Positions 40,312 to 48,008 of a DNA stretch of 64,000 nt are shown here, piece after piece. Position numbers and translations under genes: made by a program. Location: NCBI GenBank assembly GCA_027065235.1, contig JAMOOR010000330.1, positions 1 through 64,000 on the forward strand, written 5' to 3'. Numbering within the stretch: position 1 is the first letter of the stretch; every line of letters begins with the position of its first letter. Source of the stretch: Thermotogaceae bacterium (GTDB lineage Bacteria > Thermotogota > Thermotogae > Thermotogales > Thermotogaceae). The notes under the pieces are model-generated. The model searched no databases and was not told where the DNA came from. It saw only the letters and a list, made by a program, of their open reading frames with translations.

Positions 40312-41574
40312 TTAAATCCCCCACTTTTCAAGCTCCTTATCCGTTACTCCCAAGTCCACACCGGACAAGAACACTACTTCAAGCTTTCTGTTTGCGGGAA
40401 CTAAAACGACAGGATAGATTTTTGAAAGTCTTTTCTCGTAAAACTTCGTAAACTTTTCCCAGCTCTTTGAAAGAGAAGAAAAGAGAGCATACTTAGCAGG
40501 TTTCGTTACCTTTTCGTAGGTGTATCCGTCTGCTGTTGTCGTAGTTTCCGTATAGCTCTTAGCAAGAGCCGACCAGAAAGAGGAAAGAGTGTTTACTGCT
40601 GTAAACCTTGCTATCTGTTCTCCCGAAATGTCCTGCTTCTTTCCTAAAAGTCCCTCAAGTCCTGTCTGCTTATCAACCACGTAAGCATTAATGTTCTTTT
40701 CAATCACCCTCCCATTTCCTAATACACAGACAAGTTTCGTAAGCTGGACTTCTGCTCTTGCATACTCCTTACCACCTATGAAGTTCCAGTCTCCCTGAGC
40801 TTTCCCTACCATGTAGCAGTCGTCAAGCGGGACCGAAAACCCGTTAGCTGTATAAGCGTCTCCCTCCAACTTGACTAAAACTGGTGGTAGCGGTAAAGCT
40901 CCCCTTTCAACTGGAGCAGGTATGACGTGCATCGTTTTACCTGCTACTACGCTACCTGTAGGGATATATACTCGGCGGAGAACAGTCTTTTTTTTTACGG
41001 AACGGGGTGCTTGTTTTTGGACGCTGACTGCTAACGTCACGTCGGGAGACTGTCTCTCCTTGTTAATCTCTTCTATGTACTGCTTTAGGAGCTGTTGCTG
41101 CAGCATGAACTCACGCTTTTGCTGAGCAAGAAGTTCTTTTTTTTCAATGGGAGAAAGCTTCTTGTAGCCGGAAGCAGAAATGTTTTCCTTTTTCCCTACT
41201 TGTTTCTGTTGTATCTGTTTTTGGAGCTTCTGCTGTTCCTTAACAGCAACGGTAAGCTGTTGTATTTGTTTTGCAAGCTGATTAACTATTTCCTGTGTTT
41301 GCTTTTGATTTTCGGAAACTATTTTCTTAACTACTGCATCAACATCAACATTGCTTGCTGTAGTCGGAGTCCTGTGTGAAAAAACGTAAAACACAGCTCC
41401 TACCACTATCAATCCGACTACAGCAGCAGCAGTTTTATTGATGTCAGGTAGTTTCAGTTTTTTTTCTTCTTTTTCTGCATCCTCAAAAAGTTCTTTTACA
41501 GCTTTGCTGGAAACTGCTTCTTTTTTCGTCTCTTTTTCGGGTTGCGGACAGTCGTTAACGTTTATTTCCATCAT
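40312..41574 (-). CDS. traB: TraB/VirB10-like core protein
   Basis: A cytoplasmic N-terminus, one membrane segment (about 48-65), and a Gln/Lys coiled coil (about 85-130) are followed by the conserved TraB domain. This includes YIPTGSVVAGKTMHVIPAP near 195, LDDCYMVGKAQGDWNF, LTKLVCVLGNGRVIEKNINAYVVD and GLEGLLGKK. VirB10/TraB spans both membranes and forms the secretion channel. It overlaps the upstream gene by 20 bases and is followed one base later by the GGDEF gene, an unusual coupling. Confidence 0.85.
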   Translation of the reverse strand: MMEINVNDCPQPEKETKKEAVSSKAVKELFEDAEKEEKKLKLPDINKTAAAVVGLIVVGAVFYVFSHRTPTTASNVDVDAVVKKIVSENQKQTQEIVNQLAKQIQQLTVAVKEQQKLQKQIQQKQVGKKENISASGYKKLSPIEKKELLAQQKREFMLQQQLLKQYIEEINKERQSPDVTLAVSVQKQAPRSVKKKTVLRRVYIPTGSVVAGKTMHVIPAPVERGALPLPPVLVKLEGDAYTANGFSVPLDDCYMVGKAQGDWNFIGGKEYARAEVQLTKLVCVLGNGRVIEKNINAYVVDKQTGLEGLLGKKQDISGEQIARFTAVNTLSSFWSALAKSYTETTTTADGYTYEKVTKPAKYALFSSLSKSWEKFTKFYEKRLSKIYPVVLVPANRKLEVVFLSGVDLGVTDKELEKWGI

Positions 41575-42043
41575 TCACCCCCAGTTTCTCAATCGTTTCT
41601 GGAAAGCTTCCGCAGGGAAGCAAGTAAAGCTTACTTCTCTTGTCGGGAACGGGTTTGAAACTTTCAGCTCCAAGCACCAGTCTCTTTCCGTTCCACCTGT
41701 AAACAATTACGAGCGGTGACTGTAAAACAGCTTTCTCAACAGTTAGGTAATTCCCAATACCAGCAAAAGAAGCTGAAACAGCTTCTTCTAACCACCTCCT
41801 TATGAAGCTTCCTTTATCAAGCAGGTCGGGAACGTTTCCGAAAAATTTTGCTATTTCTTCTTCCCACTTCAGCAAGCTCCTTTTCGTTAAAAAACGCGGA
41901 AGTGGAAAGTGACGATAAGAGAAAACCTCTTTCTTTCCGTTGACGTAAACTTCTTGCACGATACAGCTTTGTTTTTCGCAAAAAGCTCCTACAAACTTAT
42001 TGTTAACCAAAAACTTTTTTGATAAGTGGAACATTTCCATCAC
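41555..42043 (-). CDS. hypothetical first gene of traB operon, 162 aa
   Basis: ATG 42043 (or the next codon) lies just right of the promoter palindrome at 42062. The soluble protein has Cys near the front (AFCEKQSCIVQEV) and strands LVIVYRWNGKRLVL; no signal peptide, so it is not a typical TraK. It overlaps traB by 20 bases. Possibly a cytoplasmic factor for TraB expression. Unknown. Confidence 0.65.
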   Translation of the reverse strand: MMEMFHLSKKFLVNNKFVGAFCEKQSCIVQEVYVNGKKEVFSYRHFPLPRFLTKRSLLKWEEEIAKFFGNVPDLLDKGSFIRRWLEEAVSASFAGIGNYLTVEKAVLQSPLVIVYRWNGKRLVLGAESFKPVPDKRSKLYLLPCGSFPETIEKLGVNDGNKR

Positions 42044-42061
42044 TACCCAAAAGTAACTTTT

Positions 42062-42077
42062 TGTTATAATTTTAACA
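42062..42077. promoter_or_regulatory. palindromic bidirectional -10 element
   Basis: TGTTATAATTTTAACA, identical to the one at 24376, between the leftward traB-parM operon and rightward genes at 42111. Confidence 0.6.
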
Positions 42078-42110
42078 CAAAAGCAACAACGGAAAGCAAG
42101 CGGAGGAACG

Positions 42111-42665
42111 ATGGAAGAAGTGAAAGAAACCGGGGAAATAACCAGCAGAGACCTGCTTCTGCCGGTGCGGAAAGATTCTTTCGGAAAAGCTTACGTGAAG
42201 TTGTTTTCAACATTTCCCGAAGAATTTATCAGCGTGGAATACGGTGCACCTGTTCTATTTTTGGGAGCTTTCGGGGTTAAATTTGTAGGAGCAAATTATT
42301 CCGTTGAGGACTTAGCTGAAGACTTGTCTGAGCTTGTAGGTAAGGAGGTAGAAATACTGCTCAGGTTTAAGTCACTGAAACTGAGACGGGGACTAAAGGA
42401 AGTAGCACTAAGCGATGTCGTTCCCGAAGGAAGAAGCGGAGTTACGGTAGAAACAAGCGTTCTGCTCCCGCTTAATGCTTCCGGATTCGGAGACGTAACG
42501 GGAAAGTTAGAAGACGGAACACTGATTCTTCCTGACGGAAAAATTGTTTTTGACTTCAAGGTTCCCGTTAGAAACGGAGATGTGGTGTTCAGTTACGGAA
42601 TAAGCAAGTTTCAGGTAAGAGAAGTTAACAGTAAGGAAACTTTCAACTTGCTTGCGGTGTTTTAA
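42111..42665 (+). CDS. hypothetical beta-rich protein, 184 aa
   Basis: ATG 42111 follows GCGGAGGAACG. Mostly strands separated by turns (VEYGAPVLFLGAFGVKFVG, then GKLEDGTLILPDGKIVFDFKVPV). No membrane segment. Divergent from the traB operon. Unknown. Confidence 0.65.
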   Translation: MEEVKETGEITSRDLLLPVRKDSFGKAYVKLFSTFPEEFISVEYGAPVLFLGAFGVKFVGANYSVEDLAEDLSELVGKEVEILLRFKSLKLRRGLKEVALSDVVPEGRSGVTVETSVLLPLNASGFGDVTGKLEDGTLILPDGKIVFDFKVPVRNGDVVFSYGISKFQVREVNSKETFNLLAVF

Positions 42666-42687
42666 AAAACTGACTGGGAGGTAGGAG

Positions 42688-43470
42688 ATGAAAACGCAGG
42701 GATTACCGAAGATATTTGAAAGTCTTGAAACTTACGAATTTGCGGTTAAAAAGAACGGAACGGAAATAGCTCTGGGAGTAGACAGAGAAGCAGGAGATGT
42801 TTACCTCTACTGTCGGGGAAAGCACGAAAAGAGATACAAAATGTCTGTAGGAGGAAAAGACTACGAAGCAGAACCGTTTGAGGGAGTAGTAAAGCTGTCT
42901 CCGATAGCTTTTGGAGAACTTTACATGTCCGTAATGGGACTTGAAAAGCAGACAAAAGACTTGGGAACAGACCCGCTGGTAACTGTCAGGGGAAGCTACA
43001 AGGACGACACTCATACTCCCCACTTGGTTTTCAGCGATTACAGAAACAAGAGGAGAACGATAGTAGGATTCTTTCCTCCGAGAAATGCTTTTTTAAAAGC
43101 TGTTTTTGAAACGGTAAAAAACAGAGTTCCCGTTTTGCGCTTTTCTCATACAGAAGAAAGAAAAGAAAGAGTAAAAACTGTCATAGCTGAATACAATAGA
43201 GTAGACAAAGTTCTGCGTCTTTCCCACAACACGGGAGAGGTAGAAATAAGAGACAAGCAAATACCGTTTGTTAAGTTTCTCCTTGAACAGATAATCATAG
43301 AGGGAATACCTCTTCACAGGAGCTTTGACTTGAGAGGATTCAGAATTTATCCTGATGGAGTCTTATACATAGCTGGAGAATTTTTCGGAAACGAAAAAGT
43401 AAAAGCATTTCTGAACGGAGAAGAGGTAGAACTTCCAGCTTTTCCCCTGAAGCTGATAAGAGCGTTGTGA
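42688..43470 (+). CDS. hypothetical protein, 260 aa
   Basis: ATG 42688 follows GGGAGGTAGGAG, a leader-like site (ACTGACTGGGAGGT). The protein has beta hairpins (YEFAVKKNGTEIALGVD) and a basic central part (DYRNKRRTIVGFF, EERKERVKT). It ends directly at a transposon remnant, so its 3' end may have been trimmed or altered. Confidence 0.65.
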   Translation: MKTQGLPKIFESLETYEFAVKKNGTEIALGVDREAGDVYLYCRGKHEKRYKMSVGGKDYEAEPFEGVVKLSPIAFGELYMSVMGLEKQTKDLGTDPLVTVRGSYKDDTHTPHLVFSDYRNKRRTIVGFFPPRNAFLKAVFETVKNRVPVLRFSHTEERKERVKTVIAEYNRVDKVLRLSHNTGEVEIRDKQIPFVKFLLEQIIIEGIPLHRSFDLRGFRIYPDGVLYIAGEFFGNEKVKAFLNGEEVELPAFPLKLIRAL

Positions 43471-43640
43471 CTTCCTCCCCTCACTTTAGTGAGGGGCTTC
43501 CCGCTTCATCGTGGGACTATCTCCCACTCCACGGGCGTTACTTCCCCGCAGTCCACGGGTAGGGTTTTTAGGATAAATTTTGCGCTAATCCTCTCCTTTA
43601 AAAAGGAAAGGATTAACACAAAATTTATCGTAAAGGGAAG
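43471..43640 (-). pseudogene. tnpB remnant with IS605 right end
   Basis: Read on the minus strand, the segment encodes PVDCGEVTPVEWEIVPR and stop, the typical C-terminal tail of tnpB, followed by GTGGGA/TCCCAC and the right-end hairpin CCCCTCAC-TAAA-GTGAGGGG (43478-43497). No other tnpB sequence remains. An imperfect 57-base hairpin (43572-43629, arms GATAAATTTTG / CAAAATTTATC) caps the other side, so it may be a small non-autonomous element rather than a decayed copy. Confidence 0.7.
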
Positions 43641-43653
43641 TAGGGGATACCCC

Positions 43654-44595
43654 CTACTTCCTGATAGCTGCAAGAATTTTTTCCTCCGATGAGGTTATGA
43701 ACTGTGGGTCTTTTTCAAGCAGATAGTTGTGAAGGTTAGGGAACAGAGCTTCGTCAGTCATATCTTCTGTCAGTTTTAGTTCTTTTGCAAACTTTTTTGT
43801 TATCCACCTGAAGCGAACGAGATAGGAAGAGAATATTGTTCTTTTCCTGCGGAAAAGCTTGATAACTTGAATGTTATCCCTGTCGGGGTAGGGTATAGCA
43901 AATCCCTTGAACTTTTCTAAAATCCAGTTGATGTATTCTTCCAATACGGAAGTCATTTCTTCGTGGAGCAGTGGAAAGATAGAATCATTTGGGTTGATAA
44001 CTCTTCCGAAACCGATAGTATTGATAACATTTGTCACAAATTCTTTCTGCATCTTAGAAGACTTTCCTCTTTCTACGAGCGGAGTGTCAAGAATGTAGTA
44101 GTAGAAGAACGCTAAGAAAACGTTATTGTGCATCTTGCTGTTTTTGAACAGCGAGGAAAACGTCATAAACCTTTGAGGTAGCGTGGGGTCTCTTCTTATC
44201 CATCCTCTTATGTCGCTCCTATAGAACACGTCAGTATAAATCATAAATTCTGTAAGAATGTTAGTATATCTTTTCCTGTATTCTTTCTCCCTTAAAGCGT
44301 TATCCAAGAAGAACCTCATAAACGCTCCAAAAACTGCTCCCAAAATGTTATAGCTAAACTTTTCGTCAAATATTTTCGGAAGTTCATAGTCATACTTTTC
44401 ATACCACTTTTCTACTTCCTTTCTTTTAGTTTTTCCGTAGTAAGTTTCTATTCCCTCAAATACATCTTCCTTGTTTTCAACCAGAAATTCGTATACCGAA
44501 ACAGGTAGCTGTTTTACGCTTGCTCGCAGCTCAGCTAATTCAACAATCTTGTCAATATTATTCTTGAATTTTCTATCCATTACACTCTGCAACAT
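43654..44595 (-). CDS. hypothetical helical protein, 313 aa
   Basis: ATG 44595 follows AAGGAGGTGTAAG. All-helical, Phe/Tyr/Arg-rich, with repeated aromatic helices (GAVFGAFMRFFLDNALREKEYRKRY; NNVFLAFFYYYILDTPLV). No membrane topology fits well. No family recognised. Its stop lies 14 bases beyond the tnpB remnant. Confidence 0.7.
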   Translation of the reverse strand: MLQSVMDRKFKNNIDKIVELAELRASVKQLPVSVYEFLVENKEDVFEGIETYYGKTKRKEVEKWYEKYDYELPKIFDEKFSYNILGAVFGAFMRFFLDNALREKEYRKRYTNILTEFMIYTDVFYRSDIRGWIRRDPTLPQRFMTFSSLFKNSKMHNNVFLAFFYYYILDTPLVERGKSSKMQKEFVTNVINTIGFGRVINPNDSIFPLLHEEMTSVLEEYINWILEKFKGFAIPYPDRDNIQVIKLFRRKRTIFSSYLVRFRWITKKFAKELKLTEDMTDEALFPNLHNYLLEKDPQFITSSEEKILAAIRK

Positions 44596-44762
44596 CTTAC
44601 ACCTCCTTAAATGGTTTTATTAATTCACATTGTAACAATATATATGATGTTTTGCTACTATTCAAGCTGTTAACTTTACGTTATCAGTAACTTACTTGCA
44701 TATTTACTCAAATACTATATAATATCTGCAAAGTAACAAACACAAAACAAAAGGAGGAAAAA

Positions 44763-44984
44763 ATGAAAGTAGAGTTCTTCAGGGAAAGCTGGGATTCTGA
44801 ATTCGTTACTGTTCCTTCTGTTCCTGCAGATAAGATTAGAGAAATAACAGAAAAGTATGCAAAAGAGATAAAAGAAAACTCTGCTGTTTGGGGTGAAGTT
44901 CAATTTGTTTACGACGGAAAAACTGTTCACTTTTGGACTGCAGAAGAAAACTCTACCCCAACATCAACTTCCGATGCAAGATAG
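44763..44984 (+). CDS. small protein, 73 aa
   Basis: ATG 44763 follows AAAAGGAGGAAAAA, and a TATAAT box lies at about 44719. Strand-rich (KVEFFRESWDSEFVTVPS, WGEVQFVYDGKTVHFWTAEE) with a Ser/Thr tail. Followed by a terminator and the att site. Unknown. Confidence 0.6.
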   Translation: MKVEFFRESWDSEFVTVPSVPADKIREITEKYAKEIKENSAVWGEVQFVYDGKTVHFWTAEENSTPTSTSDAR

Positions 44985-44992
44985 CTGTCAAA

Positions 44993-45014
44993 AAGGGGGA
45001 ATACACTCCCCCTT
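44993..45014 (+). terminator. stem-loop before att site
   Basis: AAGGGGGA (44993-45000) and TCCCCCTT (45007-45014) pair around ATACAC. Confidence 0.65.
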
Positions 45015-45023
45015 CTGGTCCTC

Positions 45024-45265
45024 AACTGTTCGCAAACTGTTCGCAAATTTGCGTCCAGTTTTAAGCTGAAATTAACCGAAATTAACCGAAATGAACAGAG
45101 TAGGAAAAAAGCTGAAGCTGTTGTGGGAGTTAGAGAAACGTTGGTGCCCGGGGCGGGAATCGAACCCGCACGGGCTTGCGCCCAAGGGATTTTGAGTCCC
45201 CCAGACAACCATTTAAACATCAATACTTTCAATCCTGCTGGTCGCAAATTGGACGCAGGAAATCA
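45024..45265. other. attP-like recombination site with integrase arm repeats
   Basis: The core is a tRNA-Leu 3' half (45142-45200). On the left, two tandem AACTGTTCGCA units (45024-45045), TTTGCGTCCAG (45048-45058) and three GAAATTAACC-type units (from 45068) are present. On the right lies GCAAATTGGACGCAGG (45244-45259), an inverted match to TGCGTCCA. This is the core-plus-arms layout of a tyrosine-integrase attP, beside the integrase gene. Confidence 0.75.
45142..45200 (-). other. 3' half of tRNA-Leu(CAA), attachment core
   Basis: On the minus strand: an anticodon stem-loop (GGGGA CTCAAAA TCCCT, anticodon CAA), a long variable arm (TTGGGCGCAAGCCCG), a T-arm (GCGGGTTCGATTCCCGC) and CCCGGGCACCA. 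The acceptor's 5' strand and D-arm are absent; instead there is unrelated A/T-rich DNA. So this is not a working tRNA but the portion that would restore a host tRNA-Leu gene upon integration. Confidence 0.9.
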
Positions 45266-45361
45266 CAAGTGTAATCGCAGGAAGAAGTAAGAAAGCAACT
45301 TGTTCTTTAGGATAATCATTCCCCCATTCCCCTTTCCCAAAAGCAACCGTTAGCTGTTCCG

Positions 45362-46333
45362 TTAGAGTTTCCTAACTGCTTCTTTAAGGTGCAGAGGAGA
45401 CAAGTGTGCGTAGATTTCTGTAGTTTTATAGTCTTCGTGTCCCAAAAGTTCTTGAACCGTTCGTAGGTCAACCCCTTTCATAACCAGTAGTGAAGCAAAC
45501 GTGTGTCTCAAGTCGTGAATTCGGATGTGAGAATATCCCGCTTTCCTCAAGTACCTCTTAATTCCTGAAAGCGCATGGTAGGAGAAAGGAGAAACTTTCT
45601 TTCCCTTCCCGTATCTTTCTTTAAGTAAGAAGAAAAGTTTTTCGTGTATAGGGATTATTCTTGTTTTGTAGTTTTTAGACTTTTTAACGACAATTACTTC
45701 CCTGTCCAGGTCAACGTCTTCCCACCTCAAGGAAGCTATTTCTCCTCTTCTCATACCGGTATAAACAAAAAGTCTGAAAACAAACAACCAATCGGGATTG
45801 TCTATTACTTCTTCTACTTTCTCTATGTCTTCGGGAAGCAGAAAAGCAGGTGGTTTCTCCTGAACCTTCAACTGCTTGTATCCGCTGAACGGATTCTTTT
45901 CCAAGTATTCCCACTCTACAGCTTTGGAAAGAATTGACTTTAGCGTCCTAATGTGTATGTTTACGGTAGTTTTTGCATATCCCCTACTTACCATAAACGA
46001 AACGTATTCATCAAGGTGCTTGCGGGAAAGCAAGGAAAGTTTCAAATCCCCTACAACTTCAAGAAACATTTTGGTTACTTTCTCTGCTTTTACATAAGTT
46101 CCTTCTGCTCTTGCTTTTTCACACCAAGAGAGGTATTCATCAAAAAATTGAGAAAGCTTAACCTTGTCGCTTCTATTTCTAACGTGAACTTCTACATTAC
46201 CCTTCAGATACTCCCTCTGGAGCTTCTTGAAAAGTCTATAAGCTTCGTCTCTGTTTTTCGTCCGAAGACTTCTTCGGACATTTCTTTCAAACTCTACGTA
46301 CCAGATACCGTTTTCTCTTTTAAACAGTCGCAT
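45362..46333 (-). CDS. int: tyrosine recombinase (integrase)
   Basis: The 323-residue protein has an N-terminal arm-binding-like domain, a core-binding SAM-like domain (60-150) and a complete catalytic domain: Arg195 in TGMRRGE, Lys near 220, His273-x-x-Arg276 in HDLRHTFAS, His299 in GHEDYKTTEIY and nucleophile Tyr308. It lies 100 bases from the tRNA-Leu att core, so it should integrate the element there. Its TATAAT box is only 7 bases from the start codon, suggesting a leaderless mRNA. Confidence 0.95.
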   Translation of the reverse strand: MRLFKRENGIWYVEFERNVRRSLRTKNRDEAYRLFKKLQREYLKGNVEVHVRNRSDKVKLSQFFDEYLSWCEKARAEGTYVKAEKVTKMFLEVVGDLKLSLLSRKHLDEYVSFMVSRGYAKTTVNIHIRTLKSILSKAVEWEYLEKNPFSGYKQLKVQEKPPAFLLPEDIEKVEEVIDNPDWLFVFRLFVYTGMRRGEIASLRWEDVDLDREVIVVKKSKNYKTRIIPIHEKLFFLLKERYGKGKKVSPFSYHALSGIKRYLRKAGYSHIRIHDLRHTFASLLVMKGVDLRTVQELLGHEDYKTTEIYAHLSPLHLKEAVRKL

Positions 46334-46339
46334 GTAGAG

Positions 46340-46348
46340 ATTATAACA
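46340..46348 (-). promoter_or_regulatory. extended -10 for a probably leaderless integrase mRNA
   Basis: TGTTATAAT on the minus strand ends 6 bases before the integrase ATG, so transcription should start at or next to the start codon. It overlaps the end of the upstream excisionase-like gene. Confidence 0.5.
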
Positions 46349-46349
46349 T

Positions 46350-46562
46350 TCAGCGAAGCGATTCCAGTATTCTCTTGACTTTTCTGTCTTCGTCCGTTTC
46401 AGATTCTAAAAACTCGTCTATGCTGTATCTGTCCCAGAGAAGCTTTCTTCCTGCTTTTTTAGCTGTGATTTTTTCTTCTTTCAAAAGCTTGTAAAGAGTA
46501 TTTCTTGATAGAGACGTATACCAGCAAGCTTCTTTCGTTGACAACCAGCGTTTCTCAAGCAA
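46350..46562 (-). CDS. excisionase-like MerR-type HTH protein
   Basis: The 70-residue product (WLSTKEACWYTSLSRNTLYKLLKEEKITAKKAGRKLLWDRYSIDEFL) is a standard 'excisionase family' winged-HTH with the RKLLWDRYSIDEFL wing. It lies directly upstream of the integrase gene. TTG 46562 overlaps the previous stop and follows GGAGAGAGCAG. Likely steers integrase towards excision. Confidence 0.85.
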   Translation of the reverse strand: MLEKRWLSTKEACWYTSLSRNTLYKLLKEEKITAKKAGRKLLWDRYSIDEFLESETDEDRKVKRILESLR

Positions 46563-47307
46563 CTGCTCTCTCCTTTAGCTGGAGTAAGAAGTCTTCTAAA
46601 TGTTCTCTTTTTACGTTGTCTATTAGTTCTTCGGAATTTCCGTCAAAGTCGTAAACAGAAAAGCTGTTCTCTCCGACCACGAGAAGTGTTCTGTATTCTC
46701 TTGAAAGAAACTTGTATCCGACTCTTTCGTTGTAAGTTAAGAGGTCTCCCCGATAGAGAGCTTCCCTACCCGTTTTGTATTCAATCAAGTAAATGAAGTC
46801 TCTACCCCCTTTCTCAAGAAGAGCTACATCAACGTCAAAAAGATACGCATCGGCTTTTGCTTCCGTATGAAGAGAAGAGTAAAGTCTCTTTGCAACAAGC
46901 GGGTTGTAAACAGACGGATAGTAAGTTCCCATATTTCCTATCAGACAGACTTTTTTCTCCAAGACCTGCTTCAAGTATGCAGGAGAAAAGTCTGCATCTA
47001 TGAAATCCAAAAGTTCAGAACGCGTAATAACAGACTTTAAGACTTTTCCCTGCTTGTTCCTCGCTCCGAAGAGGAACGTTTCTTCGGACAGCGGTAAAAC
47101 TTCGTAAACGGGTGCAATGTTCGTCAGCTTGCAGGAAAAGATAAAGTCAGAAGGACGACCGGACGGAACGTAGATAAAAGCAGCAATCCTATCCTTTTCC
47201 CCTTTCCGAACTTCCACCCAGAGGGACTCCACTTTCAACGTTCTAAAGATAGACACGAATTTCAGCTCACTCCTGCTGAGCTTATAGCTTCTCAACTGAT
47301 ACCTCAC
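46555..47307 (-). CDS. PD-(D/E)XK-like protein, 250 aa
   Basis: The C-terminal third contains YLFDVDVALLEKGGRDFIYLIEYKTG (about 175-200). Its D-(x)n-E-x-K spacing is the restriction-nuclease-like core: Asp in DVD, then Glu-Tyr-Lys. A helix with Tyr/Arg follows (YRGDLLTYNERVGYKF). The N-terminal 130 residues are strand-rich and unfamiliar. It is co-transcribed with excisionase and integrase genes. Could be a defence nuclease or a recombination helper. Confidence 0.55.
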   Translation of the reverse strand: MRYQLRSYKLSRSELKFVSIFRTLKVESLWVEVRKGEKDRIAAFIYVPSGRPSDFIFSCKLTNIAPVYEVLPLSEETFLFGARNKQGKVLKSVITRSELLDFIDADFSPAYLKQVLEKKVCLIGNMGTYYPSVYNPLVAKRLYSSLHTEAKADAYLFDVDVALLEKGGRDFIYLIEYKTGREALYRGDLLTYNERVGYKFLSREYRTLLVVGENSFSVYDFDGNSEELIDNVKREHLEDFLLQLKERAVA

Positions 47308-47314
47308 AGTTTCT

Positions 47315-47330
47315 TGTTATAATTATAACA
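47315..47330. promoter_or_regulatory. perfect palindromic -10 element
   Basis: TGTTATAATTATAACA, 8 bases right of the leftward start at 47307 and 47 bases left of the lytic transglycosylase. The leftward mRNA would be nearly leaderless. Confidence 0.65.
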
Positions 47331-47376
47331 TCATAACTGACAAGTAACAGAACTTTGTCTGTCAGCAGGAGATAAA

Positions 47377-47928
47377 ATGAGATTGTTAACTGTTTTCCTG
47401 CTTGTGTTTCTATCTTTACCTGCTCTTGCAGACCCGTTTTCCCAAGCAAGCAAGGAAACAGGAGTTCCCGAAAACCTCCTCATAGCTGTTGCAAGAACAG
47501 AATCGGGACTTTCTCCCTATTCGTTTGCTGTTTGGAGCAAGAAAAAAGACGAAGTCCTTTCCCGCTACTGCAGAAGAGAACGAAAAATAAAAAGCAGGTT
47601 TGGAAGATACCTCTACAACAACTGTTACTTCAGAAGAAAAAAAGACGCAGAAATCTTCCTGTCTTACCTGCTTTCTTCTCCCACAATCAGCAACTTCTCC
47701 GTGGGACTGATGCAGATAAATAGTTCGTGGATTAAGTCTCTGAACGTCTCTCCCTACCTTCTCCTCGACCCAGACTTCAACGTTCTTCTGGGAGCTTTAA
47801 TCCTAAAGTTTTACTACGAGCTGGAAAACGACTGGATAAAAGCACTATCCCGTTACTACGGTAAAAAAACCGTAGCTTACAAGTATGTCAAGAAAGTCTT
47901 AAACAACCTACAACTTTCAGAAAGGTAG
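47377..47928 (+). CDS. VirB1-like lytic transglycosylase
   Basis: A signal peptide (LLTVFLLVFLSLPALA) precedes a goose-type SLT fold: catalytic Glu in AVARTESGLSPYSF (about 44-48), NFSVGLMQINSSW in the middle, and a C-terminal ALSRYYGKKTVAYKYVKKV. A Cys pair (RYCRRER, NNCYFRR) is inserted between. These enzymes open peptidoglycan for the conjugation channel. Confidence 0.88.
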   Translation: MRLLTVFLLVFLSLPALADPFSQASKETGVPENLLIAVARTESGLSPYSFAVWSKKKDEVLSRYCRRERKIKSRFGRYLYNNCYFRRKKDAEIFLSYLLSSPTISNFSVGLMQINSSWIKSLNVSPYLLLDPDFNVLLGALILKFYYELENDWIKALSRYYGKKTVAYKYVKKVLNNLQLSER

Positions 47929-48008
47929 CAGTTGACAAGCAGACTACTAACACATAAGTTCAAGAATAGAAACCAACTGATAACAGTAAACCAACTGTGG
48001 GGTGAGCT

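Noticed and set aside
45142-45230. Functional tRNA-Leu gene
   Set aside because: The D-arm and 5' acceptor strand are missing; only the 3' half is present, so it was called an attachment core instead.
44927-45247. 106-residue frame across the att site
   Set aside because: It translates the tRNA fragment and the adjacent repeats; no ribosome site.
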